From: Acetobacter oryzoeni
Lineage (GTDB): Bacteria; Pseudomonadota; Alphaproteobacteria; Acetobacterales; Acetobacteraceae
Assembly (NCBI RefSeq): GCF_004014775.2
Contig: NZ_CP042808.1
Location: forward strand, 2,680,394 to 2,744,393
Direction of reading: 5' to 3'
DNA: 64,000 bases
Shown here one piece after another: positions 57,652 through 64,000 of this stretch (its first letter is position 1; each line of letters opens with the position of its first letter). The notes under the pieces were generated by a model. The model saw only the letters and a program-made list of their open reading frames with translations. It ran no database searches and was not told where the DNA came from. Both the position numbers and the translations under genes were made by a program.

Positions 57652-58152
57652 ATGCCAGCATTGACCTCTGAAGCATCCGCCATGCTCACCAACCCGCTTG
57701 ACCTGATGGAACAGGTGATTGGTGGACATGGGTGGACATTCGAACGCTGCACCCCCACGGAAATGGCGGCAGAAGCCCCTTCCCGCTGGTGTGATTATGG
57801 GTTGTTCTTTTCATGGTCTGCCGAACTGGGCGCTATTCTGTTTACCTGCGCGTTTGATCTTAAGGCAGCCCCCACACAGCATGCTGATCTGTATGAACTG
57901 ATCGGACTGGCGAATGAGCAAATATGGGTTGGGCACTTCAGCCTGGACACAGAAGACGGCGTTCTGCTCTTTCGCCATGCGCTGCTGTTACGCGGCACAC
58001 CAGCCGTGACCGATGTATTTGAAGACATGATTGATATTGCATTGGCTGAATGCGAACGCTTTTATCCTGCTTTTCGCTTTTTTCTGCACGCAGGGCTGGA
58101 TGCCAAAACAGCGCTCGCAACAGCCATGATTGATTGTCAGGGAGAAGCATAA
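57652..58152 (+). CDS. YbjN-domain protein
   Basis: A 166-residue protein with the YbjN fold: GWTFERCTPTEMAAEAP at the start, then GAILFTCAFDLKA and the ALAECERFYPAFRFF helix. Function is unclear; YbjN proteins are small soluble chaperone-like or regulatory factors. The ATG at 57652 has GGAG upstream; 20 more in-frame codons exist. Its TAA overlaps the proC ATG (TAATG). Confidence 0.82.
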   Translation: MPALTSEASAMLTNPLDLMEQVIGGHGWTFERCTPTEMAAEAPSRWCDYGLFFSWSAELGAILFTCAFDLKAAPTQHADLYELIGLANEQIWVGHFSLDTEDGVLLFRHALLLRGTPAVTDVFEDMIDIALAECERFYPAFRFFLHAGLDAKTALATAMIDCQGEA

Positions 58153-58973
58153 TGACAAACAGCCCCCTCCTGCCCTCTATTCTTTTGGTCGGTTGCGGTA
58201 AAATGGGCGGTGCCATGTTGGAAGGCTGGCTTGCGCGCGGATTAGCCCCTTCTGTAATTATGGACCGGCACCTTACGGAGCTTCCTGCGCCTCACCGTGT
58301 TGTGCGCTCTCTTGATGCAATTCCGGCTGACTTTAAACCAGATATTATTCTTGTTGCTGTCAAACCCCAAAAAGCTAATGGGGTTTTGGCAGAATTGGCC
58401 CAGCGCTTCCCGAACGGCACCCTGCTTTCCGTTATGGCTGGCCGCACCATTGCCAGCCTGCTGGCAGCTTGCAGGGAAGGAAATGCGGCGGCTTCTCCAG
58501 TTATTATCAGAAGCATGCCCAACACACCTTCTGCTCTGGGCGCTGGCATGAGCGGGCTTTATGCCCCCCCCGAAGCCTCTGAAGAGCAGAAAAAGCAGTG
58601 TGATCAACTGCTCAGCGCTGTGGGTGAAACCGTATGGGTTGAACAGGAAGGGCTGATTGATTCCGTAGCTGCCATTTCTGGTAGCGGGCCAGCTTATGTT
58701 TTCCTTCTGGCAGAACTTCTGGAACAGGCTGGTATGGAACAAGGGTTGGATGCCACAACGGCTCGCACATTGGCACGTGGCACCATTTATGGTGCGGGGC
58801 AGATGTTGCACCAACTCCCAACCGATGCTGCAGAATTACGCAAAAACGTTACAAGCCCCGGCGGCACCACAGAAGCCGCGCTAAAAGTTCTTATGGCACC
58901 CGATGCATGGCCACAGGCAGTTTCAACTGCCATTGCGGCAGCTGTTAAGCGCGCCAAGGAACTTGCATCCTGA
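58152..58973 (+). CDS. proC: pyrroline-5-carboxylate reductase
   Basis: Last step of proline synthesis, reducing P5C with NAD(P)H. It has 273 residues. GCGKMGGAMLEGW at 14-26 binds the cofactor, and SGSGPAYVFLL and TSPGGTTEAAL form the dimer and substrate site. GGAG precedes the ATG. The start overlaps the YbjN gene stop, as is common in alphaproteobacteria. Confidence 0.96.
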   Translation: MTNSPLLPSILLVGCGKMGGAMLEGWLARGLAPSVIMDRHLTELPAPHRVVRSLDAIPADFKPDIILVAVKPQKANGVLAELAQRFPNGTLLSVMAGRTIASLLAACREGNAAASPVIIRSMPNTPSALGAGMSGLYAPPEASEEQKKQCDQLLSAVGETVWVEQEGLIDSVAAISGSGPAYVFLLAELLEQAGMEQGLDATTARTLARGTIYGAGQMLHQLPTDAAELRKNVTSPGGTTEAALKVLMAPDAWPQAVSTAIAAAVKRAKELAS

Positions 58974-59030
58974 TTTTTGCCTTTATGCCCATTGAATATT
59001 ATTTTTCTTTCTTCTCCCGCAGGTTTTTAA

Positions 59031-59672
59031 ATGGACAATGATGATTTTGATGCAGCGCTGGTTTCATCTGCTCTAACGCTTGCTGCAGAACGCGGCTGGT
59101 CTGGCATTTCTGTATTGGATGCAGCGCGCGATGCCGGTCTTTCCTTGCGTGAAGCACGGCAGCGCTTTCCGCTTAAGGCTTCCATCCTGCTCCGTCTTGG
59201 CCGCATGGCGGATGATGTGGCGCTAGCTGATGATACAGTAAGTGGCAACACACGTGAGCGCCTGTTTGACCTGTTGATGCGGCGGCTGGATGTGTTCCAG
59301 CAATATCGCGATGGCCTTGGTTCTGTGCTGCGCAGCCTGCCTATGGATCCGCCCCTCGCTATTATTCTGGGGGGTGCCACGCTTGAAAGCATGCGTTGGA
59401 TGGCAGATGCCGCTGGCATTAACGCCAACGGGCTAGGTGGTTTTGTGCGCGTGAACATGATTGTGGGCATATGGACCCATACTTTGCGCGCATGGGAAAA
59501 AGATGACAGCCCCGATATGGGCAGCACAATGGCCGCTTTAGATCAGGCTTTAGACAAAGCCGCCCGCTTTGGCCTCTTTCCCGCAGGTGATGAAGCGGCC
59601 TCTCTGGATGATGGATTGCCTGATCTGGAAGCTCTGCCTGATGCAGATTCCAGCTTCGCAGAAGGTCACTAA
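59031..59672 (+). CDS. TetR/COQ9-like protein
   Basis: A 213-residue all-helical protein. Residues 8-55 resemble a TetR helix-turn-helix (WSGISVLDAARDAGLS), and the later part with RERLFDLLMRRLDVFQQY resembles the alphaproteobacterial COQ9 group, which shares the TetR fold. It could be a DNA-binding regulator or a lipid-binding ubiquinone factor. The C-terminal 30 residues are acidic. AGG lies 8 bases before the ATG. The UbiK-like gene three genes upstream favours COQ9. Confidence 0.7.
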   Translation: MDNDDFDAALVSSALTLAAERGWSGISVLDAARDAGLSLREARQRFPLKASILLRLGRMADDVALADDTVSGNTRERLFDLLMRRLDVFQQYRDGLGSVLRSLPMDPPLAIILGGATLESMRWMADAAGINANGLGGFVRVNMIVGIWTHTLRAWEKDDSPDMGSTMAALDQALDKAARFGLFPAGDEAASLDDGLPDLEALPDADSSFAEGH

Positions 59673-59714
59673 TTCCGTCTTTTGATAAAGATCTGAAAAA
59701 CACACTTTACGAAA

Positions 59715-59750
59715 GCTGCCAGTTTGCCTTAAAAGGGCGGCACTGGCAGC
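59715..59750. terminator. stem-loop between the COQ9-like gene and tRNA-Gln
   Basis: GCTGCCAGT and ACTGGCAGC form a perfect 9-base stem, with additional inner GCC/GGC pairs. No good T run follows. It may end the COQ9-like transcript. Confidence 0.4.
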
Positions 59751-59760
59751 TTAATGCTGA

Positions 59761-59835
59761 TGGGGCGTAGCCAAGCGGTAAGGCAGCGGATTTTGATTCC
59801 GCCATGCGGAGGTTCGAATCCTCCCGCCCCAGCCA
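59761..59835 (+). tRNA. tRNA-Gln (anticodon TTG)
   Basis: A complete cloverleaf with 3' CCA encoded. TGGGGCG pairs with CGCCCCA, the anticodon loop TTTTGAT has TTG at 59793-59795, and the T-arm is GGAGGTTCGAATCCTCC. It reads CAA, and its wobble U is a substrate of MnmA, encoded in this window. Confidence 0.97.
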
Positions 59836-60124
59836 GAGCTCAATATTCCCAAAAATTACCATTGTATTTAAAAACAGCACATTGCGTTTGTTTTTGGTAT
59901 TACATAAGAAATATTACTTTCTTACACAGTAAAAATATTAATTTTTTATTTTATATTGTATAGATCCAAAAATATATTCAGAATATTATATACTGAAAGA
60001 GAAGACATTTTGCGGTGCTTTTCTTATACTCACACTTACTCTTGACGTTACGGAATATTCCTTTGTCTGATAGAAAACGCCATTGATGCTTTTCCTTTTG
60101 CTCTATCAGACTGCCCCTGTTCTC
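59836..60124. other. very AT-rich spacer after tRNA-Gln
   Basis: About 290 bases with many A/T runs and no coding frame. TTGACG at 60042-60047 may be the -35 of the MFS gene. The base composition is far from the average of the window. Confidence 0.4.
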
Positions 60125-60967
60125 ATGACAAACCCTTCCACACCGTCTCCTTCACTTTTAAGGCAACAAGGTATTCCTGCTGTTCTAGGCGGAAGAACAC
60201 TTTCTGCCTTTGCATCTCAAGTACAGGCGGTGGCCGTAGGGTGGCAGGTTTATGCCCTTACCCACAGCGCTGCCGCCTTGGGCTTTGTTGGGCTGGCACA
60301 ATTTCTACCTATGGTGCTGTTTATATTCCCTGCCGGGCACGCAGCAGACCAACATAACAGGCAACGCATTGTTATTTTCTGCCAGGTGATTGAAGCGCTT
60401 GCGACAGCGTTTATGGCATATGCTTCTTTCTCTCACCATCTCACGTCCCTCATGATCTACGGGCTGGTGGTCATATTTGGCATCTGCCGTGCCTTTGAAG
60501 CACCTACACAGCAAACCTTTCTGCCTTCTCTGGTTCCTCCAGCGCTCTTTCCCCGTGCAGCAGCTCTTTCTTCTTCCCTGTTTCAGGTCGCCTGTATCGC
60601 AGGGCCATCTTTGGGCGGACTGCTCTATGGCTTGGGGGCTGGCGTATGTTACGCGTTGTGTGCGCTCAGCTTTGCTATTGCTGCGTTTTGTACTTTTTCC
60701 ATGAAATTGCAATTTCCAACCCGCGCCAAACAGCCTGCAACACTCGGTGCTGTTTTTGGTGGTATTGCGTTTCTGCGCCGCAAACCCACCATGCTGGGCG
60801 CCATTTCTCTGGATCTGTTTGCTGTTCTATTAGGGGGAGCGACAGCCATGCTTCCCATTTTTGCAAATGACATTCTGCATGCAGGCCCTTGGGGGTTAGG
60901 CTTGCTGCGGGCTGCACCAGGTATTGGTGCTTTATTGGTAGCGGCTGTTCTGGCGCGTCATCCATTA

Positions 60968-60983
60968 TACCAACCGTTGCTTG
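60968..60983 (+). repeat. IS630 left inverted repeat
   Basis: TACCAACCGTTGCTTG; matches the complement of the right end in 15 of 16 positions. Confidence 0.9.
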
Positions 60984-61061
60984 AGGTGACTCAGGGGGTA
61001 CCCATCGGGTCAAAAATGTGATTCACAGGATGCTGAGTATTCTCAGAAGGAGGCATTCTGT

Positions 61062-62119
61062 ATGGGCAGCCCTCTGTCCCTGCGTGACGATCATGATAGT
61101 TCGGAGTTGCGGCGCCTTGCGCGCAGAAGCCGGCATGCAGGTCAGTCGCGTCGCCTGCTGGCGCTTGCGGCGATTTATGATGGCGCCTCGCGCGGCGAGG
61201 CGGCCCTGCTTGCTGGGACAGACCGTCAGAGTATCCGTGACTGGGTAGTGCGTTTCAATGCGGATGGCCCGGATGGCCTTGTGGATCGTCATGGCGGGGG
61301 ACAGAAAGCCCGCCTGACACCACAGATGCTGTCTGCCCTGAAAACCCGGCTCGAAGAAGGGCCAATTCCTGCGGTGCATGGTGTTGTCCGCTGGAGACTG
61401 TGCGATCTGTGCGCCTGGCTGCATGAGAGCTATGGCGTCACCCTGTCGGAAACCCGTCTGGGTCAGATTATACGTCGTGAAGGGTTTCGTCTGCTGACAG
61501 CCCGGCCACGGCACTACCGCCAGGATACAGAAGCGCAGGACATTTTTAAAAAGAGTTCCCCGGTGTCATGGCGGCAATCAGGGCCAGACATCCGGGAAAA
61601 GACATCGAAATCTGGTGGTCTGATGAGGCGCGGATCGGCCAGAAAACGAAGCTGACGCGGCGGTGGGCGAAACGGGGCACCCGGCCCCGGGCTGTAGCTG
61701 ACCTGCGCACCAGATCCGCGTGGATTTTCGGGGCTATCTGCCCTGAAAAGGGAACGGCAGCAGGCCTCGTGCTCCCTGTCTGCAACCTGCATAGCATGCA
61801 ACTCCATCTCGCGGAGATTTCACGCACGGTCGCGCAGGGCGCTCACGCCGTCCTCATAGTGGATCAGGCGGCCTGGCACACCAGTCAGAAACTGAATGTT
61901 CCCTGCAATATCACCATTCTCCCACTGCCTCCCCGGGCTCCTGAACTGAACCCAGTGGAAAATCTCTGGCAGTTCCTGCGCAATACGTGGCTCTCAAACA
62001 GGATATTCAGAACCTATGACGATATCATCGATATCGCCTGCCATGCCTGGAACCAGCTCGTCGATCAACCTTGGCGCATCATGTCAATCGGACTGCGAAA
62101 TTGGGCTCATGGGTTATAG
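61062..62119 (+). CDS. IS630-family transposase in two overlapping frames
   Basis: The first frame (61062-61655) carries the N-terminal helix-turn-helix region (SRGEAALLAGTDRQSIRDW). The second frame (open from 61568, stop 62119) carries the catalytic domain: Asp in WWSDEAR, Asp in VLIVDQAAWH and Glu in ELNPVENLW. A -1 shift in the stretch T5-A5-G at 61543-61553 would join IFKK to EFPGVMAAI and give one protein of about 350 residues, as in other IS630 elements that use frameshifting. GGAGG lies 8 bases before the first ATG. It may be active or a frozen mutant. Confidence 0.88.
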
Positions 62120-62135
62120 CAATCAACGGTTGGTA
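62120..62135 (-). repeat. IS630 right inverted repeat
   Basis: CAATCAACGGTTGGTA on the plus strand; it begins directly after the transposase stop. Confidence 0.9.
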
Positions 62136-62540
62136 TTAGGACGACATGCAGGTTTATGGATGTTTGCGGCCGTTGCCATTTTTGGCTTTGCCACTATTGC
62201 CTTTGGTTTTTCTCGCTCCATTGCCGTTTCAGTTATCATGTTGGCAATATTGGGCGGAGCTGACGTGATTAGCGTTATGGTGCGTGGTGCATTGGTCCAA
62301 CTTGGCACACCGGATGAAATGCGTGGCCGCGTTTCTGCCGTGAACATGCTCTTTATCGGTTCATCCAACCAGTTGGGAGAGTTTGAAAGCGGAATGCTCG
62401 CTGCCGCTATTGGTCCAGTCCCTGCTGTTGTTCTGGGTGGTATTGGCACATTGTGCATTAGCGGCATCTGGATGATGCTCTTCCCCGGCCTACGCAAACT
62501 AGATAGGTTGGAAAATATCACACCTGATCATTCCTGATAA

Positions 62541-62579
62541 AAAAAGAGCCTTGCGAAGCAATTCCGCAAGGCTCTTTTT
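62541..62579. terminator. bidirectional rho-independent terminator
   Basis: AAAAAGAGCCTTGCG and CGCAAGGCTCTTTTT form a perfect 15-base stem with a 9-base loop and A/T tracts on both sides. It lies between the convergent MFS and HU genes. Confidence 0.93.
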
Positions 62580-62611
62580 CAAAGCTTATTCAGCTACCCA
62601 AATATTGAGGC

Positions 62612-62881
62612 TTAAACAGCCTTTTTCAGATTCGGGCTTGCTTTAAAGCGTACCGTTTTACCAGCTTTGACCTTCACCTGCTCACCTGTGCGGGGGTTCA
62701 AAGCCTTACGAGCTTTGGTTTTGCGCACTGTAAAAGTACCAAAAGAAGGAAGGGTAAAACCGCCTTCGCGCTTTAGTTCTTCTACAATTGCATCAATAAG
62801 GTCATTCGCTGCCTGATTGGCGGCAACGCCGGTGCAGTTGATCGAGTCCTGGATCACTGCTGCAATAAAGGCCTTGCTCAT
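62612..62881 (-). CDS. hup: HU family DNA-binding protein
   Basis: Nucleoid-associated protein of 89 residues that bends DNA as a dimer. FTLPSFGTFTVRKTKARKALNPRTGE covers the beta arm and the signature with the conserved Pro that intercalates into DNA, and the N-terminal helices are typical. GGGAG lies 11 bases before the ATG. It is divergent from the RgpF-like gene. Confidence 0.96.
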   Translation of the reverse strand: MSKAFIAAVIQDSINCTGVAANQAANDLIDAIVEELKREGGFTLPSFGTFTVRKTKARKALNPRTGEQVKVKAGKTVRFKASPNLKKAV

Positions 62882-62992
62882 GAAGTACTAACTCCCTTTC
62901 AGACAGAACTGTATGCACAAGAATTATTTGGCTATCATGCCTATGCTTTAAGGGCTTGTAGTCACATTTTGATGAAAAAACCAACTTAAAAA

Positions 62993-63952
62993 ATGCAGCA
63001 TCTTTTGAATTCTCCCGATCCTGTCAGCAAAAACGGATCATGTGACTTTTCAGACACAGGTTTACCACCGGGGTCTGTGTGTCTTTTTGCTGCATTTGCA
63101 CCAGACGGTATTTTACCGATTTTTACACGGTTTTACCTAAAAAACATTCTGGATTGCGGCTTTATTCTGCATCTGGTTCTTTCTGGTGAAACACCAGCAG
63201 ACAAAGAAACCATTCTTTTCTGTAAAAAAAACAATATTCACGTCTGGCAGCGTCCTAATGGCGGAATGGACTTTGGAGCATGGCGTTTTTTGTTCGAAAA
63301 AAACGTTGCGACTAACGCCCCATACATACTTTTAGCGAACGATAGTATCTTCGGGCCATTTCGGCCGCTTACCAACATGCTAAAACAAGCCCGTGCATAT
63401 ACGCGCCCCGCGTGGGGGCTTGTTGCCTCACGACTTGTTACGCCGCACTTACAATCATGGTTTGTTGGACTTTCACAGCAGACACTACAAGCAGCACCAG
63501 TGCAGCGCGTTTTCTCCCTACCCTTTGAACAAATGAGCCGGAATGAAATTATCTGGCATGGCGAGTTAGGTTTATCTGTTGCACTGCAAGAGGCTGGTAT
63601 TCCCCTTCAGGCCGCCTGGAGTGATTTGCAATCTCCCCTAGCTCGCTTTTTACCCACCAACCCTATGCACACGCACTGGTATTCCCTTGCTGCCTCTGGG
63701 CAAGTGCCTTTTATCAAGCGCGAACTTTTACGGAACAACAGCTTTGCCATCTCGAATTTGCACCGATGGCCAGAGGTTATTCCATTAAGCTGCGGATTTG
63801 ACCCGCAATGGATTGCAGACAACCTTTGCAAAAACGAATCCAGATCTGCACCAGTTGCCACCACAACAAAAGGCCAAGTGCTTTATAATCTTATCAGCAC
63901 AGCAGATAGCCTACGCTGGAAAGTAGGCCACCTGAAACGGTCTGCTCGTTAA
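62993..63952 (+). CDS. RgpF-like rhamnan synthesis glycosyltransferase
   Basis: A 319-residue protein resembling the rhamnan synthesis protein F family. RPNGGMDFGAWRFLFE, LLANDSIFGPF and FIKRELLRNN are family blocks, with the first Asp in place for metal or donor binding. It has no membrane segment. The start ATG at 62993 has only a weak ribosome site. The rhamnose-donor genes at the other end of the window make a rhamnan or rhamnose-containing surface glycan plausible. Confidence 0.85.
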   Translation: MQHLLNSPDPVSKNGSCDFSDTGLPPGSVCLFAAFAPDGILPIFTRFYLKNILDCGFILHLVLSGETPADKETILFCKKNNIHVWQRPNGGMDFGAWRFLFEKNVATNAPYILLANDSIFGPFRPLTNMLKQARAYTRPAWGLVASRLVTPHLQSWFVGLSQQTLQAAPVQRVFSLPFEQMSRNEIIWHGELGLSVALQEAGIPLQAAWSDLQSPLARFLPTNPMHTHWYSLAASGQVPFIKRELLRNNSFAISNLHRWPEVIPLSCGFDPQWIADNLCKNESRSAPVATTTKGQVLYNLISTADSLRWKVGHLKRSAR

Positions 63953-64000
63953 ACAGAAACGTGCACCACTTCGCGCAGCCAGCTCCCCAATTCTGCACTT
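63949..64000 (-). CDS. C-terminal end of a minus-strand gene, partial
   Basis: Reading the minus strand from the right edge, the frame is open for 16 codons and ends ELGSWLREVVHVSV before TAA at 63949-63951. It would overlap the RgpF-like stop convergently by four bases. Too short to identify; it is offered because the window ends inside it. Confidence 0.35.
   Translation of the reverse strand, partial: SAELGSWLREVVHVSV

Larger units (their letters stand above)
60968..62135 (+). mobile_element. IS630-family insertion sequence, 1168 bp
   Basis: The ends are 16-base inverted repeats with one mismatch. The flanks read TTA at 60965-60967 and again at 62136-62138. IS630 elements normally duplicate TA, so either TA was duplicated and one extra base lies at one end, or the direct repeat is TTA. 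The single gene inside is a transposase in two frames with all DDE residues. Confidence 0.93.
60125..62537 (+). pseudogene. MFS exporter (EntS-like) split by an IS630-family element
   Basis: The N-terminal part, 60125-60967 (281 codons), has about seven membrane helices, the PAGHAADQHNRQR loop 2-3 motif and FEAPTQQTFLPSLVP of the MFS_3/enterobactin-exporter group. It breaks off at ARHPL. The C-terminal part resumes at 62139 (GRHAGLW) and runs to TGA 62537, with DEMRGRVSAVNMLFIG. Removing 60968-62138 restores one frame of 413 residues, normal for the family. As it stands, translation runs on into the element and stops at 61021, so the transporter is almost certainly dead. The frame is open to 60083 upstream. 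Confidence 0.92.

Noticed and set aside
61018..61248. 76-codon frame at the IS left side
   Set aside because: It overlaps the first transposase frame out of phase and lacks a ribosome site; the transposase start at 61062 has GGAGG.
1..64000. CRISPR arrays, rRNA genes, prophage, riboswitches or T-boxes
   Set aside because: I looked for regularly spaced repeats, phage structural genes and leader motifs before cysS, argJ, proC and folP and saw none.

Overview
The window looks like a stretch of chromosome from an acetic acid bacterium (Acetobacteraceae, most likely Acetobacter or a close relative). This is an inference. It rests on alphaproteobacterial gene content (AddAB in place of RecBCD, a CtrA-family regulator, and a yebC-ruvCAB-ybgC-tolQRAB-pal-cpoB block next to secA), moderate GC with AT-rich spacers, and housekeeping proteins of alphaproteobacterial type. 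Most of the DNA is densely packed housekeeping sequence with short overlaps or ATGA junctions between genes.

Layout. 1-2062: a long minus-strand gene that runs off the left edge. It encodes a protein resembling fold-type I PLP enzymes and I do not recognise its family. 2264-6817: the dTDP-L-rhamnose operon rfbB-rfbA-rfbC-rfbD followed by a family 2 glycosyltransferase. 7087-10379: ftsK and an RluA-type pseudouridine synthase that appears to start at ATT. 10392-16073 (minus): glycosyltransferase 4, glutathione S-transferase, mnmA, ferredoxin and two tandem cysteine desulfurases, together a sulfur-relay block. 16548-19419: alpha/beta hydrolase, trmJ, cysS. 19555-19629: tRNA-Thr. 19676-29684 (minus): accD-folC and tsaE-addB-addA-trxA. 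30062-30844: a CtrA-like regulator whose receiver domain has lost its phosphorylation residues. 31006-48496 (minus): glmM, folP, ftsH, tilS, cpoB, pal, tolB, tolA, tolR, tolQ, ybgC, ruvB, ruvA (frameshifted), ruvC, yebC, secA. 48723-55862: PpiC-type isomerase, argJ, RDD protein, a large MscS channel coupled to a 2-oxoglutarate/Fe dioxygenase, a 54-aa membrane protein and a secreted protein. 55930-59672: a J-domain protein with a 56-aa coupled partner, UbiK-like, YbjN-like, proC and a TetR/COQ9-like gene. 59761-59835: tRNA-Gln. 60125-62537: an MFS transporter gene split by an IS630-family element. 62612-63952: HU and an RgpF-type glycosyltransferase. The end of a minus-strand gene lies at the right edge.

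How the genes fit together. The rhamnose genes, the flanking glycosyltransferases and the RgpF-like protein at the far end point to rhamnose-containing surface polysaccharide. The desulfurases and ferredoxin lie beside mnmA, which needs persulfide sulfur for tRNA thiolation. The Tol-Pal genes form the envelope-constriction system and sit beside Holliday-junction and Sec genes. The points most worth following up are the degenerate CtrA paralogue with a consensus CtrA box in its own upstream region, the apparent ATT start, the single-base ruvA frameshift, the frame-restoring IS insertion, and two small genes of 54 and 56 codons.
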